From Paenibacillus oryzisoli (GTDB lineage: Bacteria > Bacillota > Bacilli > Paenibacillales > NBRC-103111), in assembly GCF_001653565.1 (NCBI RefSeq), contig NZ_LYPB01000077.1, positions 1 to 64,000 on the forward strand: a DNA stretch of 64,000 bases, given 5' to 3'. A model generated the notes under the pieces. That model saw only the letters and a program-made list of their open reading frames with translations, searched no databases and was not told the DNA's origin. The position numbers and the translations under genes were made by a program. Positions 7,102 through 16,586 of the stretch are shown in pieces. The first letter of the stretch is position 1. Every line of letters begins with the position of its first letter.

Positions 7102-8402
7102 AAGTATTAGATCCGAGTAAACCATCCCTACATATTTTTGACATGCTGGAGTCTGAGGTTCGCAGCTACTGCCGTTCTTTTCCAACTATTTTTACAAAAG
7201 CGAAAGGGTATAAGTTGTGGGATCAAACAGGTGAAGAATATATTGACTTCTTTGCTGGCGCTGGAGCATTAAATTACGGACATAACAACGCATATTTAAA
7301 GGAAAAGCTGATTCAGTATATTCAAGGGGATGGCGTTACGCATAGTTTAGACATGGCAACAGAAGCGAAGGAACAGTTCCTTAAACGTTTTCAAAGAATT
7401 ATTCTGGAGCCTAGGCGGCTTTCGTACAAAATTCAGTTTCCTGGACCAACGGGTGCTAATTCTGTAGAAAGCGCATTAAAGCTTGCCCGTAAGGTGACGG
7501 GGAGATCAACGGTTATTGGTTTCACGAATGCCTTCCATGGGATGACACTCGGCGCTTTATCCGTAACAGGAAATAAATTCAAACGAAGAGGTGCAGGTGT
7601 TCCCTTACATCATACGGTATCTATGCCATATGACGGGTATATGGGTGATGGCGTCGATACAATTGAATACATGAAAAATTATATTCAAGATACGGGAAGC
7701 GGTGTATCGTTGCCGGCAGCGATCATCGTGGAAACGATTCAAGGTGAAGGCGGAATCAACGAAGCGAGCATTTCATGGTTGCGCAGTCTTGAGACGTTAT
7801 GTAAAGAACAAGGTATTCTACTCATCGTCGATGATGTACAGATGGGTTGTGGAAGAACAGGAACTTTCTTCAGCTTCGAAGAGGCAGGAATTAAACCAGA
7901 TATTATCTGTCTGTCTAAGTCTATCGGTGGCTATGGATTGCCGATGGCTTTGACACTGATTAAACCTGAACTGGATATTTGGGAGCCTGGTGAACATAAT
8001 GGCACCTTCCGGGGCAACAATTTGGCCTTCATTACAGCCTCGGAAGCACTTCGGTATTGGGAGAATGAGCAATTCTCGACGAGAATAATGGAAAAAGGTA
8101 AGCTGCTGAATATTCGTCTGCAAGAAATGGTAGCCTCTTACCCACAATTAATAGGGAAGGTCAGAGGAAGAGGACTTATGCAAGGTATTGTCTTTGAAAT
8201 TAGTGGCCTAGCAGAGAGAATATGCGAACGTGCCTTCTCGAAGGGACTGATCATGGAAACCTCAGGAACCGACAGTGAAGTTGCCAAAATTATGCCGCCG
8301 TTAATCATTGATGAAGCAGGCTTAGTCCAAGGATTGGACATTTTACGAGAAAGTATGGAAGAAATTGCTGCAGAATTAAAGTTGACAAGTAAACAGGCAT
8401 AG
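7098..8402 (+). CDS. ectB: Diaminobutyrate-2-oxoglutarate aminotransferase EctB
   Basis: A 434-aa class-III PLP aminotransferase that converts aspartate semialdehyde and glutamate to L-2,4-diaminobutyrate, the first step of ectoine synthesis. The PLP lysine is in CLSKSIGGYG near residue 275, the cofactor aspartate in IVDDVQMGCGRTG near 250, and the glycine-rich loop in GPTGANSVESALKLAR near 120. The start overlaps the ectA stop. Genes in pathway neighbourhood order (A-B-C-D) and a normal length make this one of the safest calls here. Confidence 0.96.
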   Translation: MKVLDPSKPSLHIFDMLESEVRSYCRSFPTIFTKAKGYKLWDQTGEEYIDFFAGAGALNYGHNNAYLKEKLIQYIQGDGVTHSLDMATEAKEQFLKRFQRIILEPRRLSYKIQFPGPTGANSVESALKLARKVTGRSTVIGFTNAFHGMTLGALSVTGNKFKRRGAGVPLHHTVSMPYDGYMGDGVDTIEYMKNYIQDTGSGVSLPAAIIVETIQGEGGINEASISWLRSLETLCKEQGILLIVDDVQMGCGRTGTFFSFEEAGIKPDIICLSKSIGGYGLPMALTLIKPELDIWEPGEHNGTFRGNNLAFITASEALRYWENEQFSTRIMEKGKLLNIRLQEMVASYPQLIGKVRGRGLMQGIVFEISGLAERICERAFSKGLIMETSGTDSEVAKIMPPLIIDEAGLVQGLDILRESMEEIAAELKLTSKQA

Positions 8403-8414
8403 GAGGAGGAGACT

Positions 8415-8801
8415 ATGATTGTAAGACAATTAGCAGAAAGAGTTGGCACTGAATTCCATGTAGATACAGATACTTGGTATAGTACACGATTGCTTGTGAA
8501 AAGTGACCAGGTCGGCTTCTCTTTGCACGATACGACGATTAAAGCCGGTACCGAAACAGAGATATGGTACAAACACCATGTTGAAGCCGTTTACTGTATT
8601 CAAGGAGAAGGTGAGATTGAAGTACTCGAAAGCGAAGAGGTTTATCCTATTTCCGCAGGAACCCTCTATGTGTTAAACGGTCACGAGAAACATCTGCTGC
8701 GCGGTAGAACGGATATGCGTATGATTTGTGTGTTTAATCCGCCTACAACAGGTCGAGAAGTTCATGATGCTGAGGGGACATACCCATTAGACCTAATCTA
8801 A
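8415..8801 (+). CDS. ectC: L-ectoine synthase EctC
   Basis: A 128-aa cupin that cyclises N4-acetyl-diaminobutyrate to ectoine, releasing water. Family motifs are GFSLHDTTIKAGTETEIWYK, HHVEAVYCIQGEGEIE, LYVLNGHEKHLLRG and FNPPTTGREVHD. The ATG lies 12 bases after ectB with GGAGGAG upstream. Full length for the family. It completes the core pathway EctB-EctA-EctC. Confidence 0.97.
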   Translation: MIVRQLAERVGTEFHVDTDTWYSTRLLVKSDQVGFSLHDTTIKAGTETEIWYKHHVEAVYCIQGEGEIEVLESEEVYPISAGTLYVLNGHEKHLLRGRTDMRMICVFNPPTTGREVHDAEGTYPLDLI

Positions 8802-8819
8802 TAAGGAGAGTGGCAATCC

Positions 8820-9731
8820 ATGTTGACATCTAAAGGGCAAATTACGGTAAATCGATCGAGCATGCAAGACAGTTATCCATCCAGAATCTATCAGGAACCA
8901 AAGCTGCTAGAGCGGCAGGATCCCGTGGTTTATAACCCTACAATTAATCAGACAGAAATTAGTAAGGAGCAGCTTACATTTTACGAGGAAAATGGTTATT
9001 TGTTCTTGAAATCTTTTTTTACCGAGGAGCATGTTCAATTTTGGAAACAAGAGTTAACAAGACTTTGGGAGCAAAGTAAAGAAGTGCAGAAACCAGAAGT
9101 GATCAGAGAACCAGGGAATGATGAAATTAGATCTATATTCGCTGTGCATCGTGATGATGAAGTGTTCAAACAAATGGCTTCGGATCAACGTTTACAAGGC
9201 ATCGTTAATCAAATTCTTGGCAGTCAAACCTATATTCATCAATCCAGAATTAATTTTAAACAAGGATTTACAGGTAAAGAATTTTATTGGCATTCGGATT
9301 TTGAAACCTGGCATGTAGAAGATGGGATGCCGAGAATGCGAGCGCTTAGCTGTTCCATTGCGTTAGAAGATAATCATGCCAACAACGGTCCCCTTATGGT
9401 TATACCAGGCTCACATCGTACGTTTGTTTCCTGCGTAGGGGAAACGCCGGATGAGAATTATAAATCCTCACTTCGCCGTCAAGAATATGGTGTTCCTGAC
9501 CAAGAGAGTCTAAAACAGCTTGCCAAACAAGGAGGTATTGTTGCTCCTACTGGGAAAGCTGGCTCTATCCTCCTATTCGACTGTAATTTGATGCACGGTT
9601 CAAATAGTAATATTACCCCTGACCCACGCAGCAATGTTTTCATTGTATACAATAGTGTGCTGAATAAACTCAATGCGCCTTACTCAGGTAAGGGACCTAG
9701 ACCCAATTTTATCGCTGAACGCTTATCATGA
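8820..9731 (+). CDS. ectD: Ectoine 5-hydroxylase EctD
   Basis: A 303-aa non-heme iron, 2-oxoglutarate-dependent dioxygenase (PhyH superfamily) that hydroxylates ectoine to 5-hydroxyectoine. The EctD signature FYWHSDFETWHVEDGMPRMR carries the first His and Asp iron ligands near residues 159-161; the third ligand is in LMHGSNSN near residue 259. The ATG follows AAGGAGAG closely after ectC. The strain therefore has the genes for both ectoine and hydroxyectoine. A weak AGGACC/GGTCCT hairpin follows at about 9743-9766. Confidence 0.96.
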   Translation: MLTSKGQITVNRSSMQDSYPSRIYQEPKLLERQDPVVYNPTINQTEISKEQLTFYEENGYLFLKSFFTEEHVQFWKQELTRLWEQSKEVQKPEVIREPGNDEIRSIFAVHRDDEVFKQMASDQRLQGIVNQILGSQTYIHQSRINFKQGFTGKEFYWHSDFETWHVEDGMPRMRALSCSIALEDNHANNGPLMVIPGSHRTFVSCVGETPDENYKSSLRRQEYGVPDQESLKQLAKQGGIVAPTGKAGSILLFDCNLMHGSNSNITPDPRSNVFIVYNSVLNKLNAPYSGKGPRPNFIAERLS

Positions 9732-9793
9732 CATGATGTTTAAGGACCTTCCTAGTGGATGGTCCTCATCGGTAACCAAAGAGGTGAAGCGGT

Positions 9794-10309
9794 GTGTTAT
9801 CCCTATTAAGCAGCATTCTAGCGATTCAAATCGTCTACGTTTCTTGTTTCACACTCCGTATGATCCTGACATTAAAAGGGGAGAAATATACAGCAGCTGC
9901 GATTAGCATGTTAGAAATTCTTATCTATGTAATGGGACTTAATTTGGTTCTCAAATATGTTAATCAACCGGCTTGTCTAGTTGTTTATGCCGTTGGCTAT
10001 GGTTTAGGTGTGTTAGTGGGTTCATGGATTGAGGAGAAACTTGCTCTTGGATATGTTACGATTAAAGTCATCACAAATGAATTGCAGAGTGATATGGCGT
10101 ATCACCTTCGTAGAGAAGGATTTGGTGTTACTTCTTGGCTTGGATGGGGACGAGATGGAGAAAGATTGGTTTTGGAAGTATTGGCTCGGAGAAAAAATGA
10201 AAAGTATTTGTATGCCTGTATTCGCAACGTAGATTCGAAAGCGTTCATTATTACGCTGGAACCCAAGAGCTTGCATGGTGGGTTTTGGTTGAAAATGATT
10301 AGGAAATAA
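9794..10309 (+). CDS. DUF2179/DUF5698 (UPF0316) membrane protein
   Basis: A 171-aa protein starting at GTG 9794, six bases after GAGGTGA. It has three N-terminal hydrophobic segments (to about residue 80), then a small soluble domain with the DUF2179-like pattern VITNELQSDMAYHLRREGFG and a KAFIITLEP stretch near the end. The architecture matches the UPF0316/YebE group of unknown function. It is 63 bases after ectD and immediately upstream of a c-di-AMP riboswitch, so it may be the last gene of the ectoine transcript. Confidence 0.78.
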   Translation: MLSLLSSILAIQIVYVSCFTLRMILTLKGEKYTAAAISMLEILIYVMGLNLVLKYVNQPACLVVYAVGYGLGVLVGSWIEEKLALGYVTIKVITNELQSDMAYHLRREGFGVTSWLGWGRDGERLVLEVLARRKNEKYLYACIRNVDSKAFIITLEPKSLHGGFWLKMIRK

Positions 10310-10320
10310 GCAGGCATGGG

Positions 10321-10462
10321 TAAACGCTGAGTCTTGCACGAGGCAAGAGCGGGGGAACCAAGTAAGCAGGTGTATGGCAGCATGCACAGTTGGGGTGAAT
10401 CTCAGATGTATTGAGTAGGGCTATTCTCAGGTCCGAATCCGACAGCTAACTTCGTAAGCGTA
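10321..10462 (+). ncRNA. c-di-AMP riboswitch (ydaO/yuaA family), second copy
   Basis: AAGAGCGGGGGAACCAAG near 10345-10362, TTGGGGTGAATCTC near 10390-10403, GAGTAGGGC near 10413-10421, and CCGAATCCGACAGCTAACTTCG near 10433-10454 match the ydaO/yuaA blocks in order. It has a longer variable arm than the copy at 1280. No clear intrinsic terminator lies between it and the next start (10542), so control by other means, such as ribosome-site masking, is possible. It begins right after the DUF2179 gene and controls the small gene at 10542. Confidence 0.92.
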
Positions 10463-10541
10463 ATTGTGTAGAGGTAACGAGGATTGGCTGGACTGGCAAT
10501 TAAAGGCTAATTCTCTTGCATCTAAAAGGGGGAAATGTGTA

Positions 10542-10958
10542 TTGAAAAACAAGGAACAGTTCAATTCATCTGAGTATGTATTAGTCAATGCTCCTAACCG
10601 AGCGGGAAAAGATTTCATTCATTTATTGCGTTCAAAAGGAATTCAATATTATGCTCTCACGAATAATAAGTATGGAAAGAAAAAGTTGGAAGCTATGGGT
10701 GTGGATTCAATTATCATGGTTGACACAGAAAATGCTGCAACTTGGGTGCTTCCCGACATCAAAATTAGTAAAGTTTATTTATTCGAAATCAGTTTTAATC
10801 TTTGTAGCAGGTATATTCAAATCTGTAAAGAGTGGGGCTCTGAGTCGATACATGTAGTAACAAAAAGGGACAAGTCAAGGAGTGCATATAGAAGCCTGGG
10901 TGCTAACCAATTTACGTACATAAACACGAATAATGAGGTAGCATCTCTTTTGCTTTAA
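10542..10958 (+). CDS. Small Rossmann-like protein under c-di-AMP riboswitch
   Basis: A 138-aa protein starting at TTG 10542, with AAAAGGGGG upstream. It has alternating beta/alpha segments (YVLVNAPN, YYALTNN, SIIMVDTEN, KVYLFEIS, IHVVTK, QFTYINT) that suggest a nucleotide-binding Rossmann-type fold resembling a TrkA-N domain, but the classic GxGxxG loop is not obvious. It lies about 80 bases downstream of a c-di-AMP riboswitch and is closed by a strong terminator, so it is a one-gene regulon. Function unknown; a role in potassium or osmolyte control is inferred only from the riboswitch. Confidence 0.6.
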   Translation: MKNKEQFNSSEYVLVNAPNRAGKDFIHLLRSKGIQYYALTNNKYGKKKLEAMGVDSIIMVDTENAATWVLPDIKISKVYLFEISFNLCSRYIQICKEWGSESIHVVTKRDKSRSAYRSLGANQFTYINTNNEVASLLL

Positions 10959-11021
10959 AGAAGGCGTTGTTTATTTCTAAGTTGTTTACTAGAGATATAT
11001 AATAGAGAGTAAAAAAAGTAA

Positions 11022-11078
11022 GAGCCCCTCAAACCATAGCTATTATGACAATAGCTGTGTTTGAGGGGCTCTATTTTG
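11022..11078 (+). terminator. Strong intrinsic terminator
   Basis: GAGCCCCTCAAAC pairs with GTTTGAGGGGCTC, with an inner AGCTAT/ATAGCT stem, followed by ATTTTGTTTT. It closes the riboswitch-controlled gene. Confidence 0.9.
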
Positions 11079-11167
11079 TTTTGGATCATATGAAAAGGGA
11101 TTTTATGCATTATATTTCCTGATAAGGTAAATATTATTATAAAATAGGATATAGGGATGGTATAAAT

Positions 11168-12697
11168 ATGGTTTTGTATGTTTCAATTGTTATTATTTTG
11201 GCTTTTGTTTTATGGGGAGCTCTTGCCCCGAATAAACTGGCTAATACCGCGACGTCACTCTTCGATTTTTCGATTAATAATTTTGGATGGTTTTTCTTAA
11301 TTTCAACCTTTAGTATCTTAGTCTTTGCTTTCTATCTTGCGTTTAGTAAGTACGGAAGGATTAAACTCGGAAAAGATGAAGATGAACCTGAATATTCAAC
11401 AGCATCTTGGTTCGCTATGTTGTTTAGTGCCGGAATGGGGATTGGGCTTGTTTTTTGGGGGGTGTCTGAGCCATTATCCCATTTTTTATCACCACCCGAA
11501 GGAGCTTCGGAAGCATCCATAGAAGCGGCACGACTAGCCATGCGTTATTCCTTTTTCCATTGGGGAGTTCATCCATGGGCAATCTATACCATCATTTCGC
11601 TTGCCTTAGCTTACTTTCAATTCCGGAAAGGTAAGAGAGGGCTAATTAGCGCCGTCTTTTCTCCCATTCTTGGCAAGATATCAGAGGGATGGGTTGGAGG
11701 TGTAATAGATACCCTTGCCATCATTGCTACTGTATTTGGGGTTGCTACTTCGCTTGGTTTAGGTGCACTTCAGATTAATGGCGGATTAAATCATATGTTC
11801 GGTTTTTCAATAAGTCCATTTGTTCAAGTGGTCATTATTGCGGTGGTTACGGTTTTATTCTTGCTCTCGGCCACGACAGGATTGGACAAAGGGATCCAAA
11901 TATTGAGCAATACTAATTTAATTATAGCTGTCTTGCTAATGACTTTCGTATTTGTAGTTGGCCCAACCTCCTTCATTCTAGATTTATTTACTTCTACGCT
12001 GGGGGGATACTTGCAAAATATTGTCTACATGAGCCTACGAATGACTCCATTTACACAGGGGACCTGGGTCGGTGTCTGGACGTTATTTTATTGGGCATGG
12101 TGGATAGCCTGGGGTCCTTTTGTCGGTACTTTTATAGCACGTGTTTCCAAAGGCAGAACAATCAAGGAGTTTGTATTAGGTGTTCTCTTAATACCAAGTT
12201 TATTTAGCTTCGTTTGGTTTTCTGTATTCGGAGGTACAGGGTTGCACTTAGAATTGTTTGATCATTATCCGATTGCTGCAGCGGCTGAAAAGGATGTTAC
12301 ATCTGCTTTGTTTTTAACATTAGAGCAGTTGCCTATGGGGGGGATAATTGCCTTTATTGCCACCTTATTGATTATTACGTTTTTTGTAACATCTGCTGAC
12401 TCAGCCACTTTTGTTTTGGGCATGCTCTCGACCAAAGGAGATCCAAACCCGTCGAATAAAGTGAAAATTGTGTGGGGAGTTCTTCAGTCATCTATTGCTA
12501 TTGTTCTTCTAATTAGCGGTGGCTTAAGCGGTTTACAAACAGCATCCATTGTAGCAGCCCTTCCATTTGCGATTATCATTATCGGGATGTGTGTTTCCTT
12601 AATCGTTTCCCTAAGGCAGGAGGAAAGGACACTGAGAAGTAGAGAACAGAAACGAATGAAGAAAATTGACGAACTATTAATGGAAAGTGATTCATAA
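11168..12697 (+). CDS. BCCT-family osmoprotectant transporter (glycine betaine/choline type)
   Basis: A 509-aa membrane protein with about twelve hydrophobic segments. The betaine-carnitine-choline transporter signature is present as FYWAWWIAWGPFVGTFIARV near residue 310, with GMGIGLVFWGVSEP near residue 92 and the late TFFVTSADSATFVLGML motif. The basic C-terminal tail (RSREQKRMKK) fits the osmosensing tails of this family. BCCT carriers are sodium-coupled and import glycine betaine or related solutes. The substrate (betaine, choline or ectoine) is not determinable here. It is preceded by its own promoter region after the terminator at 11022-11078. Confidence 0.92.
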   Translation: MVLYVSIVIILAFVLWGALAPNKLANTATSLFDFSINNFGWFFLISTFSILVFAFYLAFSKYGRIKLGKDEDEPEYSTASWFAMLFSAGMGIGLVFWGVSEPLSHFLSPPEGASEASIEAARLAMRYSFFHWGVHPWAIYTIISLALAYFQFRKGKRGLISAVFSPILGKISEGWVGGVIDTLAIIATVFGVATSLGLGALQINGGLNHMFGFSISPFVQVVIIAVVTVLFLLSATTGLDKGIQILSNTNLIIAVLLMTFVFVVGPTSFILDLFTSTLGGYLQNIVYMSLRMTPFTQGTWVGVWTLFYWAWWIAWGPFVGTFIARVSKGRTIKEFVLGVLLIPSLFSFVWFSVFGGTGLHLELFDHYPIAAAAEKDVTSALFLTLEQLPMGGIIAFIATLLIITFFVTSADSATFVLGMLSTKGDPNPSNKVKIVWGVLQSSIAIVLLISGGLSGLQTASIVAALPFAIIIIGMCVSLIVSLRQEERTLRSREQKRMKKIDELLMESDS

Positions 12698-12998
12698 AAT
12701 GGAAATTGTTCCTTCTTTCGGATTGAATGTTAAAATGAATTTCCGCCAATCTCTCCGTATATTTTTCTTCGCCAATAAAAGAGGAATGGAATGCCTAATA
12801 AGCATGATAGTCGCGTGCCATGTGTTCATTTCGAAAAGAAGCGATAAACGCGTAGATAAAACGACAAAACCATTTACATGTATCAGCATTATCTTTTGCA
12901 GATGTCGCTGAGATCCTGCATTTGCGTTAGAAGCGGCTAGGATACTGGTTATGTTTTTACAGCAAAGATTCAAATTGAAGGTAACATAGTACACACAA

Positions 12999-13042
12999 AA
13001 AGGCAAAACCATCGCCAATTTATGGCGATGATTTTGTCTTTT
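12999..13042. terminator. Bidirectional terminator between convergent genes
   Basis: AAGGCAAAACCATCGCC pairs with GGCGATGATTTTGTCTT (including G-U pairs) around AATTTAT, with A-rich and T-rich flanks. It overlaps the last codons of the minus-strand AraC gene. Between it and the BCCT gene (12698-12998) I see no convincing gene, only short overlapping open frames. Confidence 0.65.
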
Positions 13043-15299
13043 GAGCATCCCCTTTACGAAACTCGCCGGGTGGTATGCCTGTTACTTTCTTGAACATGCG
13101 GATAAATGAATTCACATTATGATACCCGACTCGTTCGGAAATTTCTTGGATTTTCAATGGGGTCTTTTCGAGCATTTCCTTGGCTCTGTCCATACGATAA
13201 TTGTTGATGTAATCACTGAAATTAATACCGTTCTTCTCTTTGAAATAGGTAGATAAGTAGGCGCCTGTAATATTCAGTTTCTCCGCCATCAGCTCGAGTG
13301 AAATATCCTCCCCATAGTGAGACTCCACATATTCAGTGACAAAGTCGGTGAAGTAATCGGATTGCGATTTTTTGTGTTTGTTCCGCTCGGAGGCTGCAGT
13401 CAGCAGTTTCTCAAACAAGAGCTGAAATTGTTCCACGGTATAGCATTCACTGAGTTGTTCAGATACAGGCTGCTCTCCAAGCAGCTGATCTGTTTCAATG
13501 CCCGAAGACTGGAGTAGCTTGGTTACACGAGCTGCAATGTCCTTTGCGAATTCAGTGAATTGGAAGGCGGTTGCTCGTTTCTTGTGCATTTGGATAAATA
13601 TACGGTTTACGATAGTGATGACAGCAGCGCTGTTGCCGGCAGTTAGATTAGCCGTAAATTCTTGTTCTTCGGCAACACTCAGTGCGAAACTGTTAGGTGC
13701 AGGTTCATCTTCAGTTACAATGAGTGTCTCATTAGCAAGTCTTCGCTGGGAAGCACGCGCTATAACTTGTTCATAAGCTTCTGCTAAATCAACCGATTCA
13801 TGCTGTAGGGGACTTGTAGCAATTGTAATTAAGCAGTAGGCCAAGTCCAGGTCAAAAACCTGTTTCAGACTATGTAAGCTTGCGTCCAGATCAAACGATC
13901 TACCGGGCTCGATAAAGAGAAGGGACAGGATTTGATCTTTTTCTATTTGAAAAGTGAGTGATTCCTCTAGGGACCTCGTGAAATGATAATGGATGTATTC
14001 CCGAATATAATACATGGCCTTATTCTTTTCCATGTCGGACTGTTCATGAAAGGCTTGCTTCATTTGCATCTGGAACAGAACTAGTTGGTAAGGTTTATCA
14101 CTGCGCATGGGGATCTTTACCTGTTGCCCGCCGCCATGAATCATCTTCAGTTTGTTCATGTACATGTAGTGTTGAAGAACTGAGTTCTTGCTCGTCAAAT
14201 CGTCATGAATGTCTCGGTTCATGCGTTGTAAATCGTTCAACTTATCACTAATGAGATCAAATTCCTTAATCTGACTGCGTGGCGAGGTGGGGCCGTTTAT
14301 CTGGCTGATCGACTCAATGATTCTTGCGATGGGATGATTCAATTTAATCGTAAAGAATATCGAAGCTGCAATGCCAATCACAACGGACACAACAAGCAAC
14401 CCGATTAATATCCAGTTCAGCTTCACAATTTGTGAGGCAATTCGCTCTAATGGAATCGTATGTATATATGTATAGCCTGTTTCGGATCCTTTCTGATAAA
14501 AGACATAACTCTGATCCATTTGACGGTATCCTTGTTGGTCCGTCATTTGATCTAGCGGTAGAACAGTCTTTGTGATATCTCCACTAGAAGAAAAAATCGG
14601 GTGCTGATCTTCGTCTAAGATGAGGAAGTGGCTGCTACCTGGAGGTTTAAGCGCTTCATACATTTTACTGCTATTGAGTAATGCGATAATGCCGAAGTTT
14701 TGATTATAAATATTCTTAATCAGAATGGGCATGAAATCGCCCTTTAGAATGGGCTTCTCAGGGCCTTTTTCAATAAAATTCGCGTTTGGATATGTTTTGA
14801 AACTGGTTGGTTTCTCAAGTTGTTCCTTCCAAAAGGCCAAACTATAAGATTCATTATAATAAAATTTGGAGAACATGATGTCAGCCGTGCTTGTGCCTTC
14901 TTTTTCAATGACATAGGAACTGTCCTTGAAGAAATAGATAATGTTGTGCAGATAGAGAAATGGGGATGTTAATGTCGACTGTAATTCTTTGCGAATTTGT
15001 GCTATCAATTCATAGTTCAACTTCGGTGATGTGCTCTTCATGATTTCGGTTTTCTCGTTGAAATAAAGACTGAAGCCCAAATTTTTAATGAGAACAAGTT
15101 GTTTCTCGTAATTATTAACAGCTGAGTTTAAGTTCAATTGGTTATTGTTAATAATTTCATTCTGGATGTTCGTCCGGAAGAATGTATAAGAGAGAAAGTT
15201 GAATGAGACTAATAATAGGATAATGATGGCAAAGCTTGTCAGCAATTTGAAAAATAATGAGTTACTTTTATTTTTCCATACGTGCGCAAATTGTGGCAA
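13020..15299 (-). CDS. Membrane-anchored AraC-family transcriptional regulator
   Basis: A 759-aa protein starting at TTG 15299, six bases after AGGGGGAG. One membrane segment lies near residues 18-38 and another near 295-317, enclosing a Cache-like extracellular domain of about 255 residues. A cytoplasmic linker follows, and the C-terminal 100 residues form an AraC double helix-turn-helix (LELMAEKLNITGAYLSTYFK; IQEISERVGYHNVNSFIRMF). This one-component sensor-regulator layout is abundant in Paenibacillus and usually controls neighbouring sugar uptake or degradation genes. No ABC sugar transporter is adjacent, so the target is unclear. Confidence 0.88.
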   Translation of the reverse strand: MPQFAHVWKNKSNSLFFKLLTSFAIIILLLVSFNFLSYTFFRTNIQNEIINNNQLNLNSAVNNYEKQLVLIKNLGFSLYFNEKTEIMKSTSPKLNYELIAQIRKELQSTLTSPFLYLHNIIYFFKDSSYVIEKEGTSTADIMFSKFYYNESYSLAFWKEQLEKPTSFKTYPNANFIEKGPEKPILKGDFMPILIKNIYNQNFGIIALLNSSKMYEALKPPGSSHFLILDEDQHPIFSSSGDITKTVLPLDQMTDQQGYRQMDQSYVFYQKGSETGYTYIHTIPLERIASQIVKLNWILIGLLVVSVVIGIAASIFFTIKLNHPIARIIESISQINGPTSPRSQIKEFDLISDKLNDLQRMNRDIHDDLTSKNSVLQHYMYMNKLKMIHGGGQQVKIPMRSDKPYQLVLFQMQMKQAFHEQSDMEKNKAMYYIREYIHYHFTRSLEESLTFQIEKDQILSLLFIEPGRSFDLDASLHSLKQVFDLDLAYCLITIATSPLQHESVDLAEAYEQVIARASQRRLANETLIVTEDEPAPNSFALSVAEEQEFTANLTAGNSAAVITIVNRIFIQMHKKRATAFQFTEFAKDIAARVTKLLQSSGIETDQLLGEQPVSEQLSECYTVEQFQLLFEKLLTAASERNKHKKSQSDYFTDFVTEYVESHYGEDISLELMAEKLNITGAYLSTYFKEKNGINFSDYINNYRMDRAKEMLEKTPLKIQEISERVGYHNVNSFIRMFKKVTGIPPGEFRKGDAQKTKSSP

Positions 15300-15658
15300 T
15301 TCGGCTCCCCCTCACTGCGTCTGTTCGTTGTAGAGAAATAAATTATAACATCTGAATTTGCAATTGCCTATGGAATAGAACGGTCTTAGGCAGCTTAAGG
15401 AATATGCATTTTTATAACTGATTAACACAATTATGGATTTACATAAAAGTGTTGGACTACGTAATTAGTATCCATAACTTTTGATGTCAGAAAAAGATTG
15501 CATGAGGGGAAATGATCCAGGGCGTTGCAAGTTGGACATGGTGCATTTGGTTGGCGTAGGCAAGAATCACCGGCGGAAATAATTAAAATGGCCGTTAGTG
15601 GAGTTAGTCTTCAATTAAATTAAGCGTATGTGAAAGACGCTGAAACCTCTATTATCGC

Positions 15659-15700
15659 AAAAAGAAGACTCCGGTATCGATCCGGAATCTTCTTTTTGTG
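15659..15700. terminator. Intrinsic terminator
   Basis: AAAAAGAAGACTCCGG and CCGGAATCTTCTTTTT form a long stem with a short loop just past the stop of the minus-strand epimerase gene. The rest of 15300-15658 shows only fragments of open frame and no recognisable gene. Confidence 0.7.
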
Positions 15701-15713
15701 CTATGAATTTCTT

Positions 15714-16586
15714 CTATTCTTGCTCCATCAGTTTATATTGAGGTTCCCATCCTAAGAGTCTTTTCGCTTTTGCGTTGGAAATAAGCGATGTTCTTCCATC
15801 TAGCGGAGAGCGAATATCTTTGACTCCAGGAAGATATTGCTCGACTAACTCTAGGGTAAGCCGGTTCGACGAACTATCATCGGCAGCAATAATTAATGCC
15901 TCCGCGCCAAGCCCTTCCGCTTCAATGGCTTTCAGACATGCTGTAGCAACGTCTCTTGCATCAATATAAGACCAAAGGATTCGCAAGCGCGCAGCCGTAT
16001 CATCGAAGTTGGCTTTTAGCTGTGCATAGCTCTCGGGGACAAGAATATTCCCTAGTCGGAAACTAACTACCTGCATACCGGTACGGCGGTTGAAAGTCTG
16101 CGCTGTTACTTCGTTCACAACCTTGGACAAGCCATAGCTGTCCTCCGGTAACTGTGGATGTTCTTCGTCGATAGGTAAATACTGAGGCTCGAAAAATTCG
16201 CTGGCAAAACATATGCCATAAGACGACTCACTCGAAGCGAGAACGACTTTCCCAATACCCAAGTTTGCGGCTGCCTCCAAAATATGATAAGTGCTCATGA
16301 CATTGTTGCGAAAGCATACATCGTTCGTGTGTGTATAAGCTTGAGGAATAGCGGCAAAATGCACAATACCCGCCACTTCTTGCCGGCTCCCAGTGCTATA
16401 CTGCGATAGCGCATTATGTACCTGTCCCAAATCATTGAGATCCGTAATAATCGTCCGACAGATGGTCTCCGCTGGAGCTTTAACGTCCAAATTAATGACA
16501 TCGTAATTATTTTGAACAAAATGTTTTACAATCCACTGACCCGCTTTACCGCTGCCGCCAGTTATAATGATGCGTTTCTTCTCCAT
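15714..16586 (-). CDS. NAD-dependent epimerase/dehydratase (extended SDR)
   Basis: A 290-aa protein. I chose ATG 16586 because AGGAGG lies four bases upstream and the nucleotide loop TGGSGKAGQWIVKHF starts at residue 9, as usual for the family. The catalytic YGLSK motif (Tyr-xxx-Lys) lies near residue 150, and SSESSYG supplies the serine upstream. It probably acts on a nucleotide sugar or other sugar derivative; the substrate is unknown. It stands alone between the AraC regulator and the divergent DUF421 gene. Confidence 0.88.
   Translation of the reverse strand: MEKKRIIITGGSGKAGQWIVKHFVQNNYDVINLDVKAPAETICRTIITDLNDLGQVHNALSQYSTGSRQEVAGIVHFAAIPQAYTHTNDVCFRNNVMSTYHILEAAANLGIGKVVLASSESSYGICFASEFFEPQYLPIDEEHPQLPEDSYGLSKVVNEVTAQTFNRRTGMQVVSFRLGNILVPESYAQLKANFDDTAARLRILWSYIDARDVATACLKAIEAEGLGAEALIIAADDSSSNRLTLELVEQYLPGVKDIRSPLDGRTSLISNAKAKRLLGWEPQYKLMEQE

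Noticed and set aside
12687..12998. Open frames on both strands between BCCT and AraC genes
   Set aside because: No ribosome site and no recognisable family; the two frames overlap each other on opposite strands.
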